A stretch of 64,000 nucleotides of DNA, taken from the NCBI RefSeq assembly GCF_023898315.1, contig NC_064615.1, forward strand, positions 4,598,501 through 4,662,500, given 5' to 3'. The DNA is from Schistocerca nitens. Lineage: Eukaryota; Arthropoda; Insecta; Orthoptera; Acrididae. This document shows, piece by piece, positions 34,901 through 49,900 of this stretch. The stretch's first letter is position 1. Every line of letters begins with the position of its first letter. The notes below the pieces were generated by a model. It saw only the letters and a list, made by a program, of their open reading frames with translations, searched no databases and was not told the DNA's origin. Position numbers and translations under genes: made by a program.

Positions 34901-37900
34901 GATGGAGGATACGCTAGTGGCCCGATGAGAGACACATCCATCACATCCAGAGCGGTGGCAGCTGGTGCTGACGGAAGGGATGGGACAATACGCTGGGCAA
35001 GGGATAGAGCGTAAGACGAGACCACGTGGAGATGCGGGCACACCCGAGGGTGGTGGGCCTGCCTGGCACCCGACGACAGCACCAGAGAAGAGGGTGCCGT
35101 TGCCATTTCTGCATCTTTATCAGCAGGCAGGTCCCCTTGTGGAGGAGACAGGGCTGGACCTACTGGCGACAATGGTGAGGGGCTGGTGAAGGCAGTCCAA
35201 TCGGAACAGCAGGAAGTGTCTATGGACCTGAGGCTGGTGACCGACTCGTGCTTGGCACAGGGAAGCTGGAACTCCCAGGGCACCACACATGGAAGAGGCA
35301 GCCAGTGGGAAAGGGGCCCCTTCATAGCAGGTGACGATGGGCTCAAGGTGGAGGGCAGCGGGACTGTCTGTGGCAGTAGGGACCACACCCACAAACTGAT
35401 AGCTTCCGGTGGTGAACAGAGACGCAAATGATCAAAGTGGTGTGCCGCCAACCCGTCATCGGTACACGAGTCATAAAGACGGAATCCCCAGTGGGATACG
35501 ACAGTGGTCAGTATCCACTTGGGTCTGCAACCAAACCTCTGTGCCCAAACTGGCAATCCTGGCACAAAGTGGGCAGATGAACCCAACTGCGGCAGGTACA
35601 GCGCTGGCCGCAGAAGGTGGAGGAGCGTGCGTTGCTGCTGGCCGTGAAGCAACTCGGACAGGCTTCACTCTCTCATAAGCGTGAAGCAATATGTGCTCAG
35701 AAAATGGAGAATGGCACCGTCTGGTGAACAGTCCACAACTACTTTTTCATTTGGGGCTTAAACACTTGTACAAGTCATTCTGTGTAGCCATTTCATTGAG
35801 GGTGGAATGATGGTGCCATAACATGACAAATGCTGTGACGGGAACAAAACAATTGAAAGGTGTGAGAAACAAATTGGGGCTCATTATCGGTAACTAAGGT
35901 GCGAGGCAAGCTCTCCGTAGAAAAATCCCTCAAAAGCGTACGAATTGTGACCTCAGCTGACATCGACGCACTCCGGAAAATGTAAGGAAACCGCGAAAAT
36001 GCATCCACAGCCGAGAGCAAATAGAAATGCGAGAAGGGACCCGTGAAGTCTACATGAATGCGTTCCCATGGTGTGCAGCGGGCCGTGGGGCATAGATATC
36101 GTAGGAGCTGCCTGTTGTCGGGCACACTGCTCATAAGCCACGACAAAACGGACAATTTTGCCGTAATCACTGGCCAAAAAACATGTCTCTTAGAGAACAA
36201 TGAAGTTCACAAAACTCCCCAATGGCCCTGGTGAAGAAGACATAGAATCTCGCAGCATAATCTGGTGGGATGGCTACTCTGGGAGGCTAGTCTTCCGTGG
36301 ACAACAGCAAATCACCTTCTAGAACAGAGGGGTGGTACTGTAAGGGAAAATAGTTGTGCAGAGGGTCCAAAGCCTGACCTGACAGTTTATCAGGCCAGCC
36401 TTGTTGAACAAGCCAAACCACATGGTGTAGAACCAGATCAGCAGAAATGGCAGCTGTTTCGCGTGAACTCGTAATTTCGAAACCCTCAAGTATGGCCTGT
36501 GTTTCAATATGAAAATGGAAGCAAAGCAATTCTTCATGATCAGAGTCAGGGTCAGGACCCACAGGAAGGTGAGACAAGATGTCCGCATTGGCATGTTTAC
36601 ACGAATGTTGAAAATACGTGAAATGTATTCACAGTCACGAATATGGACAACCAGCAGCTGCATAATGGAATGACAGCAATGTGCCGGACCGGGACGCGAA
36701 CCTGAATTTCATGCTTATCATGAGTGGGCACCTTACCATTGGCTATCTGAGCATGATGCACGGCCAGGTCAAAAATTCCATATCGACAACCAAGTGTCTG
36801 CAAGTATATCCATTGAAAGTCGTTTGCCCGGTGTCAGCAGATAAATATGATATTGCAGTGCCTGTGTTATTCTGAACTATGATGCAAAGTTCCTTCAGAC
36901 ATGCATTATTCCAAATCAAAATGCAGTGTTCCGTCGGACATATGTGCGTATCCGAAGGAACTTTGCGTCATAATTCATAATAACACAGGAACTGCAATAT
37001 CACATTCATAAGCAAGCAACTTTCAAGTAAAATTTCTCCCCTGGGCAAGAATATAAATAATGGATGTATGGCAACAGGTTATATAAGGAAGCTTGGGCCT
37101 AAGTGTGAGTCACGCTCAGATAGCCAAATGGTAAGGCGATCGGTCGCAATAAGCAGGAAATTTGGGTTTGAGTCCTGGTCTGTCACAAGTTTTCATTCTC
37201 ATCATTCCAATATACATCTGACGATTGTCCATATTCTCAACTGTGAATACATTTCATATATTTCATAATGGCAGTAGTTGCCGCAGTGCCTGTTGCTTCA
37301 GACACGTATGCATTCGAGAAGAAACTTTGCATCATAACTGTGAATACCACAGGCACTGCAATAGCATATCAAGTAGTTCAAAAATGGATTTCCTAATTGT
37401 AGCAAGACAAGAACAGTATCCATCGTTGTAGGCAGTGTGCTGCCTTGCCATTCGAGGAACTGTGAGGGTTGAACAAGGAAACCAAGCATTTGTAGTCAGT
37501 AATAACGTGAAACTTGAAGCCATACAAAAAACATGGAGAGCATAGAGTATGGCAAGAGCCTCTTTTCCCACCTGAGAGTAATGCTGTTGGGCCAGAGTGA
37601 GGGATCTAGAAGTGAAAGCAGCAAGTTGTTCAAAGCTATTGGCTTATCAGTGTGCTAGGACCACGCCGAGGCTGTACTGTGAGACATCAGTCCCCAAAAC
37701 TAAGGTAATTAATGCAACACAGGACAGGCACAGTCAGTTGCTCTAAAAATCATTGGAAAATAGCAGCGGTGCTAGCCACACCAAAAAGAAGGCACAGATA
37801 TTGATACAGACCAAAAGGAGTATTCAAAACCAGAACTCACCAAGACGCTTTGTCCACAGGAGCCTACTGATACACTTCAGGCAATTCAATTTTTAAAAAG

Positions 37901-40900
37901 TGCTGATCACACAATATTTTCACCAACATTCCTAGCATGGGACAGGATACCTATCCACAATTGACTGTGCATTGACAGTTGCACTGAAGTCGCCACAGAG
38001 ACGAAGTTTCTCTGACGGCTTCCGAACTACAACCAGCAGAGATGATCATTCACAAGCCGTAACAGGTCACACCACCCCTAGAGATTGAAATCTGTCCATT
38101 TCTGCTTTCACTTGATCTGTCAAGGTGGCAGGAATAGGACATGTGGAGCTAAACAGGTAATTGCATTGCATGCCGCAGAGCCCGCATAAGAGTCTTTATG
38201 AGCATCAGTAACGAATTGACACTTGCGGCTAAGACCTTGAAATATGGCTGCCCAGGCCCTGTATGGCTGGTTCGTTTTCTTGTGGTATCAATAGAATTCA
38301 ACTCACGCTGCTGTGACATGCATCATTAGTGATAGTAGTTGGTCAATAAACTGCACTTGTGATCAAAAGTTGCAGGTGCCGGTTTTTGTAAAGAGGCAGG
38401 CTAACACAGCAATTAGTATATATCAGATGGAATCCACGAGAGGAAGAAGGCTTTGTACAAATTCAGGTCTGTCACACTGAAAGGCAAAAAAATGCTGTCT
38501 GAGTGTTTTTTTTTTTGTAAGCTTCCCAATCCTCGCTTGAATCATCATATGAAGGACAAGTGTATAGATGGACCAGTGGAACAGTACCCTGTCTGTTAAT
38601 GGAAGCTGACAGTGTTCACAGCAGAAGTAAGCTGTTCAATCAGAACCAGTAGCACGGCGTCCGTAATGGATAAACCAGATGAAACTGCACCGAAAGACTG
38701 CACATGCGAAAACTGTTCCGAACTCATTGCCAGTTTTGTAGTAACCAAGTAACACACAAACCAGATCCAAGTCACATAAATATGGCTTTATTCACAACCT
38801 CTGAACAACATGGAAATAGCCTCTCAGAACTCCACAGGACACAGAACAACTGATCTGCAGGATGCAAACTAGACTAACATTGAGCGCCTCAGTCCACACT
38901 GCTCCACACACATATAAGTACGTGTCTCCAGTGGGTGGGGCGGCGTAGGCTCACACATGTGCAGGACCCACACTCGGTGCACTCGCACTCACAAGCACTG
39001 GTGGATTTTCCATTGATTGATTTGAATGCTTTCATTGTGTAGACCACAAAATTCTGCTGCAAAATTAAAATATTATGGTATTAATAACAACCTTCTTGCA
39101 TAAATGGAGTCATATCTTCATACCAGGAAGCAGTGGATCATACTGAAAGGCTGTGTAACAGGAATAAACCCGAACTCAGAATGGGGAAACACAAAGTGTG
39201 GAGTCCCCAAGTTTCATTGCTGGATCTGTTCCTACTCCCAACTTAAATGTCCCATACTTTTTACAAGGAAACTAAACAATGGTGTAAACTTAACTGCACT
39301 AAACAAAGTGCAGACCATAGCTGCACAGACCAATAATTTTTTCAAAGTGAACATACTATGTCTTAATCATTAAAAATTCATTTGTGCAGCAAAAAGGACT
39401 TGTCAGTACTCAAAATAGACATTAATGGCTAAAACAAAATGAAAACCTACTTATAAACTTTCTTTTTCAGCTCCAGTTGGACATGAACATTAGGTCAAGA
39501 CATAGGTAAAGTAATTAAGAAACTCAGTTTATGTTGTGTTGACTTGATGCCAAGGGAATTATCATCTGGGGCAATGTAGCTTAAGTGAAGCATTTATTCA
39601 GCAAAAGTCAGCAACAAGTAGATAAGTGCATATCTTTCAGAGGCCTTATTGAGAACCTTGAAATTGTCACACCATCTTGCCACTACAATTCAGATGAATC
39701 AAAATCCAACCGCAATACAAGACACAACAATTTGTTTGTTCACTTTGCCCCCTTGCATAGGGTTTACAGTGATGTTCTATATCCTAGAGCAAATCTTTAT
39801 CAATCTCCCATCAGACATAAATCAAGAAATTAAGTTTAAAATTAAATTGCACTATTGATAACATTTTTACAAAATATTTGACCATCTAGATTTAAAAGCT
39901 GAAAACTCTTGTTAACAGCAAAGTAACAATATTAAACACAAAGGCTCATATGGACAGCAGTAGTTTGATTAAAATTTATCTGATGACTGCATGCAGTAGA
40001 TGGCAGGCAACAAGTGCTCCGTTACCCAGTGAATCAGATGCTGTGTCACCTGGCCATTACCGCAGTAGTAAATACAAAATACATGCAAATACATTTTGTA
40101 CTCACCCTTGTCATGCAATGAGATACTGGAACTGCCTGCCATTGTTTTACATCCTTTTCTGACAGCTACAGAAGAAATTATTCATCACACTGTGAGTTCT
40201 CTTTGAGGGCTGAATAGTAACGGACATTGTCCTTGAGTTCCTTTAACTTGGGTGTATTTGTTGTGTAAACTTCATTCCTTTGTGCTCCCCAAAGGTACAA
40301 GTCACATGGGGTTAAATCGAGACTTCCAGTGAGCCAGATATTGTTGCTAATGACTCTGTCATGGAACATGTCATGAATTGTGTACAAACATTAGGCATAT
40401 GAGCCCTTTCAAAGTACTGTTGAAAAAACGAAGCTTCATTTTCTTGATTTATTAAAAAATGGTTGCAAAACATTTTGCACATATCTTTCACTGTTAACTG
40501 TGTCCTTAAAAAAGTGGCTGTATTATTCTTTCATCAGTAACTGCACACAACATTCCTATTGAACGTGATGTTGTCAGTTTTGGGAAATGGAACCAAGCCT
40601 TGTCTGCAAACAGAATGAAGTAAGGATCCATTTCACTGTTGTGCACTTGTTTCAAAACCCTTTTGCATAACCTAACCCTATGTTCACCAGGTTAGGTTCT
40701 TGCACTACTGTTACTTTATATTCGAAGTAACTTTGCAGCCCTTTGTACGGAGGTGCAAGAAATTTGTGTGTGCTGTGAAAGATGTCTAAGAGACTTTTTA
40801 GGGGAATTTTCCAGGCAGTAAGCAATGTCATTAAGATGAGGTCCTGTTTATTTATTTCAAATTCCATGAATCCATATAGTGATGAACTACAAGGATGCGA

Positions 40901-43900
40901 AATGAGTCAGGTTTACATCTTTGTAGATATACAACAAACATTAGTCCAGTGACAAGAATGTAGCAATCTGGTGATATAAGCTTAAAGGATGAATTAAAAT
41001 TAAATAGATACAATTCACATAAATATGACGTAAACTACTGAAAATAACTTTTCATACAGAACTCATCTTAGGCAGTGAAGACAAATTACAGGTAACGTAA
41101 TATAAACAGAGACTAGAATATACATAGGAAATGCAATAAAAAATTATAAAGACAGTCACTGATTATGCTTACTCTACAGGTACTCACCCAGAGAATAGAA
41201 GGACTTATCCATAAGGTATTTTCTTAATTTAAATTTAAATATAGGAATTAATGTGGGCTTTGACATCAGATAGAAGAGAATTGAAGAGTTTTGTGGCAGT
41301 ATAATGAACACCTTGTATGATACTTAGCTGTCTTACATCTCTGTGTAAATCATTTTTAGACCTTCTGTTGTGAACATGGTATGCGTTATTGGATGTGAAA
41401 AGAGAAAGGTTATTCAAGACGAAAATAATCAAAGAAAATAAGTACTGACATGTGGTGTTTAATATTTGGAGCTTATGTAACAGGCTGCTGCAAGAACATT
41501 GTGGATGAACACCACTCATGATTCTAATTGCTCTCTGTTGTGCAGTAAAGATCTTTTTGGCTAAAGTTGATTACCCAAAAAAATTATGCCATATGAATGA
41601 TGGAGTGAAAATCGACAAAGTAAGCTGCTTTGATAGCATTCATATTGCCAACAAGGGTAATTACACGCGGGGCATATGTTGATACACTTAGTCTTTTATG
41701 AAGATCTAGAATATGCCCAGACCAATTTAACTTGTTACCAGTTATAATACCCAGAAACTTTTAGAGGTGGCACACAATAATATATGTAGTGTCATCAGCA
41801 AAAAGAGTAAATTTACTCTCAGTGTTTGTACAGAATGGGAGGTCATTGACAAAGATAAGAAACAGTAAAGGCCCCAAAATGGATCCTTGTGGCACTCCAC
41901 ACTTTAATGTGCCTCAGTCATTGAGACAGGACAGCCATCAAAACCATTTAGTATCACCTTCTGCTTCCTATTGTGTAGATTAATTCAATCCATGTACCAT
42001 TACTACCATTCAAACCATAAAAATTGGTCTTCTTTAAGTGAAGTAAGCACAGTCAAAGGCCTTTAACAAGTCACAGGAAATTCCAATAGGTGACATTTTG
42101 TTTTTTAGTGACACACGAATTTCATTTGTGTGAGAGAAAATCTGTTCTTTGGAAGCCTAATTGATTTTTGTTGAGGGTGTTGTGAATGGTGAGGTGATCT
42201 ACAATTCGTTTGTACATTACTAATAGTTTGGGAAGCAACTTAACAGAGATATTGCACAGTAGTTGGTTAAATTAGTTTTGTCATGCTTCTCAAAAAGTGG
42301 TTTCACTGTGGAATTTTTGTTTTTTGAATATTTGATAAAGTAGATTATAATTAAGGCAAGACAGGAAATCATAGGTACAGTGAAAGCCAAGACATAAGAG
42401 CAACAAAGAAGTGAACAACTTAAGCTTATCAATGAAAGAAGAAAATATAAGAATAACAGCAGTGGAAATTCCTGGATGGATAATATGTAAAGTAAAGGAA
42501 AGTCAACCACTCCACCTGTAGTTGACGGATGTTCAGCACATAGAAATATTCCAGAGACAGTATTTTACTAGCTTTCCAGCTCTTGCACTTTCTTGAATAG
42601 AAGTACACACATTCATGCACCCAATCACACAGACTCAAATGCCCACAATTGTGGGCCGTAAGTGTGTGCATTTGGGTGTCTGTGTGGTTGTGTGTGTGTG
42701 AACTGTGTAATTCTACTAGAGAAAGAGTAAGATTTCAAAAGCTAGTAAAATACTGTTTCTTTTACATGTTTCCATGTGCCACACTTCAGTCGCCTTTAGG
42801 TGAGTGGTTGCCAATCCTTTACTTTACATATTTAATATAATGATGAGGTAGGAAGCCACACAATAGGTAACTCAAGAATGAAATTAACAGTAAATACAAA
42901 TGGGCTAAATCAGGATCAATGAAACCCCATGTATAGAAATCGAGAGGGAAATTATTGCAAGATGATGTTGCCCTGCCCTTTCAGTCAATCAGTTTCTGAA
43001 GAACAACTGATCATTGAAATAGTAAAAAACTAATCTGTTCAGTTTTGATGGTTTCACTTAATTCTCTTTGGGATATCTCTATGCTACAGTTACTTTTAAT
43101 TACTTTTAATGTATACAAGTTCATTCTATTCTATTAAGTGGAATTCATTGTGTAACTCTATTTTTATGTTATTTTCCTAAAATTTTTGTTTTGTTAGGTC
43201 GAATTCTGAATCGTTTCTCAAAAGATGTTGGAGCTGTTGATGAACTACTGCCAAAAGTAATGTTGGATGCAATAACGGTAATTATATTCAGTAATCAGAT
43301 GTATTCTGTCTTATGTTTTGTATTTTTTTTTCATGTTCAGCACTTGTCAGAAAATAATATTATTACAGTTGAGTAACTATCTAATAATGTGAGAAGCACT
43401 TAATTAATGCATCAGCCTAGTTTTCAAAGCATAAATTTAGTAAAGGTGATTATACTATAGATTTTACAGTTGGAAAATTGTTCAGAATATACTAGAAATG
43501 AATATTAAAACAGATCTAGAAATTAAGTTAAAATAAAGCAAAGAAAAGATATAGGGCCATGGAAGAGACCAAAGTAGAGTAGAGAAAGATGCAGTGGATT
43601 AGTAATAATATAGGTAAATGTCCAGGAGGTTCAAAGAACTCAAGTTTTATTGGACAGGCTTTTTCTTTTTTTCCGTTCCATAGATCCATGCTGAGGAGAT
43701 CCTCATGGATGTGGAACATGCCAACTTTCTTTTTTTTCTTTTTTTTCTGCTGAAATAACAATACTAATAGTATGAATATATACAATACATCATTTGTTTC
43801 TATTAAAAATTCCGTCTATGGAGTAGAAGGAGTTGGCCGCTAGTAAGTCTTTCAGCCTCCTTTTAAATTGATCTTTATTTGTAACTAAATTTTTTATGTT

Positions 43901-46900
43901 TGCTGGCAAATTATTGAAGATGAGTGTTCCTGAGTAGTGGACCCCTTTTTGAACTAAAGTAAGCGCTTTTAAGTCTTTGTGCAGATCATTTTTGTTCCTG
44001 GTATTGTATGTATGAACTGAGCTGTTTGTTGGAAAAAGAGATATATTATTTAGGATAAATTTCATTAAGGAGTAAATATACTGAGAGGCAGTGGTTAGTA
44101 TACCCAGTTCTTTGAAGAGGTTTCTACATGACGTCCGTGAATTTACTCCACAAATAATACGTATTACACGCTTTTGGACTCTGAAAAGTTTTGTTTGACT
44201 TGAAGAGTTACCCCAAAATATTATACCATATGACATTATGGAATGAAAGTAGGCAAAGTATGCAAGCTTTTTCATTTTTATGTCGCCTATGTCTGCTAAC
44301 ACTCGAATTGCAAATACAGATTTGTTAAGGCGTTTCTGCAGTTCTGTGGTGTGCTCCTCCCAACTGAATTTATTATCAAGTTGTAATCCCAGGAATTTAA
44401 GACTGTCAACCTCTTCTATTTGCTCTTCTTCATACTTTATGCATATGATGGGTGGAAACCTCTTACAGGTTCTGAATTGCATGTAGTGAGTCTTTTCAAA
44501 GTTTAATGTCAATGAGTTGGCTTTAAACCATTTATTAATATCCATGAAAATATCATTAGCAGATCTTTCTAGAACTACGCTCGACATACTATTTATTGCA
44601 ATACTTGTGTCATCTGCAGACAAAACGAACTCTGCTTCTGGAAGTGTAACTGATGAGAGATCATTAATGTACACAAGAAAAAGCAATGGCCCTAAGATGG
44701 ATCCTTGTGGGACACCACATGTAATTTATTCCCATTCTGATGATTTTACACTTGCACAGTTTTTAGGGACAAGTTATTTTCGTAAGAATATCAGAACTGA
44801 TGCAGTATGTGGTTCACAAATAATGCCATACTACTTCTTCTTCTTCACAGAAACTTCTTGTTATGGCTGGTATCCTTACAATGGTGTTAATCGCAAATTA
44901 CTATTTTGTGTTCCCGATGCTGATTTTTGGATTTCTGTTTTACAAAATACGGTCCATATACCTGCGCACAGGACAAGCTGTCAAGAGGCTGGAAGGAATT
45001 AGTAAGTATAACTTTGTAAGTTTTCAGTTGTCATAGATTCTTTTAATCAAGGACCCGTTACTACTATATTCGGGAGTGTAACAGATAAACATAATAACCT
45101 AGCCTGTTACAAAATACATTATTAGTTTGTGCTGCTGCTGTGAGTCACAAACATTACTTAGTTTCATTACTGTACTGCAGTAAAACAAACTGAAAAGTAT
45201 TACAATGTTGTAAAATAAAATTAACAAATTGAAAACGATGGAAGAAAACTCCTGCCACCCAATGCTTCCCTACCCTCTCCTTGCCACCCTACATCTCTTT
45301 TGCCTTGTTAATCAACTGACTGTAGTCAAAGTGTACCACACTGTGGATGCACCTGACTGCAGCATGCTGACGTGCATGTGATGCGTTTGACAGCCATAGC
45401 TGTTTAGCAGTGCATACTTGATTATTGGTTAACTCTAATGGCATATGAAGTTTTATGGTCAGTTTTGTGTCTTTGTGGATTAGATGTCTTTTCCATTCCA
45501 AATGAGCTGTAGTGATGAGGTCCCCGAGGATATAAAAACTGGCAGTAATCAAGAATACACCGTAAATATTGACAAAGAAAACAGAAATAGCACTCATGGA
45601 TGTGGAATAGGTCAAAAAATACTTAAACATATCTTTATTTAAAAGGTAACACCACAAAATGTGTTAATGTTCAGTGTACTAAGGTGCATATTATAGGTCC
45701 TAAACTATTGTAGCCATGCATCATCAAATAGAAAAATCTTTTGACAACGCTTATTTACAATGATTGTTTTACTGCACTGGATTTGTAAAGAAATCATATT
45801 GTACATAATATGTACCTAATACTAATGTTATTTGAAATTATTAGTAATATACACACATCAGTTGGTGCTGCTAAAAATTCATTTGTAGAGTGGAAGGAGT
45901 TTGCCACCAATAAATCCTTTAAGCTCCTCTTAAACTGAACTTTATTTGTTGTTAAACTTTTTATAGCTGCTGGCAGTTTGTTGAAAATGTTTGTTCCAGA
46001 ATAATGGACACCTTTTTGGACCAAAGTAAGTGACCTGAAAACTTGGTGGAAATTATTCTTATTTCTATTATTGATTCTATGAATTGAGCTGTTGCTTTGA
46101 TATTCTAATGACAGTTTTCATTAAGGAAACACTAGTTAGTATCCCCAGCTCCTTAAATGGACTTCTGCAGGACATTCTTGAATTCACACCACACATAATT
46201 TGTAATACTTGTTTTCTGATTCTGTAAAATTTAGCATGGCCTGATGGGCCACTCCCCAAAAAATCCTGGTGAGATTATGGAATGAAAGTACAGTAGCTCT
46301 TTTTTTAAATTTTTGTGTTCCTATGCCTGACAACATTCATATTGCAAATAGAGACATGTTTATGCACTTCAGCAGTGTTGTGGTATGCTCCTCCCAGTTG
46401 AATTTGTAATCAGGCTGTAGCCCTAATCCCAAGAATTTGATGTTGTCAACTTCTTCTATCTACTTGTCATATTTGCTGAACTGCATATAGTGCATTTTTT
46501 CAAAATTTAGTGACAAGGAATAACTTACAAAGCATTTATTATTGTACATGAAAATTTCATTAACTGATCTTTCAAAGCCTATACTTGATTTGCTATTTAC
46601 TGCAGTGTTTGTATCATCTGCAAACAAACCAAACTTGGTATCTGCTAATGTTACTAATGAAAGATAATTGATGTACTCAATCAGTACCTTGTGGGACACC
46701 AAATGTAACTAATTCCCAATTTGATGATGTCTGATTGCTTAATACATGTCTTTCCTATTAACACCCTTTGTTTCCTTTTACACAATAATAATCTAATTTA
46801 CTTTAAAGGATATTATGGATTACACAGTTAAATGCCTTTGACAGATCACAAAATATATCCGTAGCCTGTAATTTATTGTCTAATGAATTAAGTACATTCT

Positions 46901-49900
46901 CACTGTATGTGTAGGTAGCCCACTCAATGCTGGAAGCCTTTAGAAATCTGAACTGTCTGACTTTGGCAATACATTGTTTGTTGACAAATGCTTAAGAGGC
47001 CAGTTGAATATTACCTTTTCTAAAATTTTTGAGAATGCTGGCAAAATTAAAACCAGATGTAAATTTAATGATGTTTCTTTATCTCCTTTCGTCAACAATG
47101 GCTTAACTTCAGCATATTTCAATCATTCGGCAAATGTTCCACTCATAAGTGACTGGTTACACAAATAAGCTCACTTTGTAATTTACAGTGTTGAGATATT
47201 ATCATAACCACTACAATTTTTTGACTTTAATGATGTTATGGTGGACATTACTTCTGGTGTAGCGAGAATCATATTCATACTACTGAAGTTACTCTATATT
47301 GTCTTTATTTTGTTGTCTGATGTGACTATTTTTTTCTTGTAAAGCATTTCCTTTGATGTCCATATTATTATCTTTAATATTTTGCAGTATAATTTGTAAT
47401 GAGCTATAGCATCAACATAAGAGCTATTTCTGACTGATAGATAGTTTCGGGGGATTGGGGGTGGGGGTGGGGGCAGTTTTCAAATAAGACAAGGACATTA
47501 TTAGTCCTCGAGTGGGCATGCCATTCTTCATAACATGAGTGGGCATGTGGCACTCTTTGTACATTGGGTAAGGAATAGCTATCTTTATGTTACCAAGGTA
47601 AACATGTATGAACAAAATCAGAGTTTAAAAAAATGGTTCAAATGGCTCTGAGCACTATGGGACTCAACATCTGAGGTCATCAGTCCCCTAGAACTTAGAA
47701 CTACTTAAACCTAACTAACCTAAGGACATCACACACATCCATGCTCGAGGCAGGATTCGAATCTGCGACCGTAGCGGTCACGCGGTTCCGGACTGCAGCG
47801 CCTAGAACTGCTCGGCCACTCCGGCCCGCCTCAGAATTTAATCTCAGTTTAACTACACAACAATAAAATAAAATTACAGTTTAATCTTAGTTTAATTAAA
47901 GAATGATAAATTAAACTAACATTACTTGAGCCAAATCTCTGTGTAATTATACAATAATTGAACAACATGTAATTAATTTATGATATTACGATATTTTGCT
48001 GTTGCTGGTTATGTGCTGACAAATGTGTGTTACAATTTCAGCAAAAAGTCCTGTATTCTCATACCTATCTGCTTCTCTGAATGGTCTGACAACTATAAGA
48101 TCATCTGCTAACCAAGAAATGGTGATGAAGGAGTATGATTCTTTACAGGTAGGGCTTTAATTTTTCTATGTAATTGCATGACATTAGGTACTCAGTAGAA
48201 TGGTGAATAAATTGTGTCTTTCTGTTGCAATTATTTACAGACACCAGTATCTCTTTGGATTTTAAGTTTTCCTTTAGAGAGTAACCTAAAACTATTCAGA
48301 AGAGTGACAAAAATTATTGATAATTTTCAGATTAAATTTGAAAACCCGAATAATGATGAGCCAGTGGTCTAGGGGTAGCGTCTTTGATTTGTAATCAAAA
48401 TTTCGTGGGTCCTGGGTTCGAATCCATCCATTGTTTAAGTTTTGAGTCAAAATCATCAGCAAGGGCAGCCAAAGACTTCCGGCATAGGACGTTACCTGTG
48501 CCCTGCCAGCGGCCTTGTCAAAGATAGTGGAGGAACGGACAGAGGTTCAGGGCACTACAGCAGAGGTTCAGGGCACTCTCTTGCTCTTTGAATGGGAAAC
48601 TGATCCCAAAAGGCGGAAGAATCAGCAATTATCAATGCAGTGAGGATGAAGAAGGCAGTGGAAACCACTGCATTAAGAAACACCCGGAGACATGAGAAGA
48701 TTCCAGCTGGATTATGTAATGGTTAGACAGAGATTCCGAAATCAGATTTTGTATTGAAAGGCATACCCAGGAACAGATATAGACTTGGATCCTAGCTTAG
48801 GAACAATGAGGAGTAGATTAAAGTTTAAGAAAGTGAAACAGAGGAATCGGTGTAGAAGGAAGTGAGATACTGAGGAATGATGAGATGCCTTTGAACTTTC
48901 AAATACTGTGGATACTCTGATTAGGAATATCATAGTAGGCAGTTCAGTTGAAGATGAGTGACTATCTCTAAAAAGGGCTGTCGTGGATGCTGGACAGTCA
49001 GTCATAGGTACAGGGAAGGTAACTTCGGAAAAGCCTTGGTTAACAGAACAAATACTTCAGTTCATCAACAAAAGGAGGAAGTACAAAAATGTTCAGGGAA
49101 AGACAAGAATACAGCAATATAAATCACCAAGAAATGGAATAAATAAGCAGTACAGGGCAGCCAATGCAAAATGGATGAAGGAAAAATGTGAAGAAATAAA
49201 AACCGAAATGATTGTTGGAAGTACTGACTCAGCTTATAGAAAAGTCAAAACAACTTTTGGTGAAATTGAAATCGAGGGTGGTAACTTAAAAGAGTCCAAC
49301 TGGAATTCCACTGTTAAATGCAGAGGAAAGAGCAGATAGGTGGAAAGAGTACATTGAAGGACTCTATGTGAGGGAGACTTTGTCTAATTACTTGATAGAA
49401 GAAGAAACTGGATGCAATAAAGAAGATATAGAGGATTCAATATTAGAGTCAGAATTTAAAAGAGCTCTGGAAGACTTGAGATCAAATAAAATGGAAGGCG
49501 TAAATAATATTCCCTAGGTATTTCTAAAATCATTGGGGGAAATTGGAACCATTCATGACTGTTCATGTTGGTCTGTAGTATTTGTGAGACTGGCGATGTG
49601 CCGTCACACTTTCAGAAAAATATCGTCCATAAAACTGCAAAGATATCAGGACATATAGATGCGAAAATTATCACACAATCAGCTTAACATCTCTGGCATC
49701 CAAGTTGCTAGGAAGAATAATATACAGAAGAATGGAAAAGAAAACTGAGGATCAGTTAGATGATGAAGATCAAGGCACCATAGAGGCACTTCTGACTTTT
49801 CACTTGATAATGGAAGCAATGCTGTAGAAAAAGAAAGATATACTCATAGGACAGGTAGACCTACAAAATATGTTCAACAGTGTGAAATGGTGCAAGATGT

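Larger units (their letters stand above)
33240..38995 (-). mobile_element. Ty3/gypsy LTR retrotransposon, decayed, with nested insertions
   Basis: Both ends start with TGTAGTAACCAAGTAA (33240 and 38737) and share TATGG-TTATTCA and CTCTGAAC, then GACCCACACT-GG-GCACTC, marking two LTRs. Between them, on the minus strand, lie a gag-like start just inside the right LTR, RT/RNase H traces (37250-37700), integrase (36577-35793) and a pol C-terminal tail (35652-34855). A mariner (33358-34644) sits in the left LTR and a composite SINE (36605-37372) within pol. Many stops occur and most of RT and protease is missing or unreadable. An insect element; errantivirus status cannot be judged because no env was seen. 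Confidence 0.85.

Noticed and set aside
33240..38995. Endogenous retrovirus with envelope gene
   Set aside because: No env-like frame, signal peptide or transmembrane segment was found between integrase and LTR; only a Pro/Ser-rich pol tail is present.
48360..48432. Possible tRNA gene (TGT anticodon-like arm, good A and B boxes)
   Set aside because: The T stem is mispaired beyond two G-C pairs, the acceptor ends do not pair, and the sequence continues as a SINE body.
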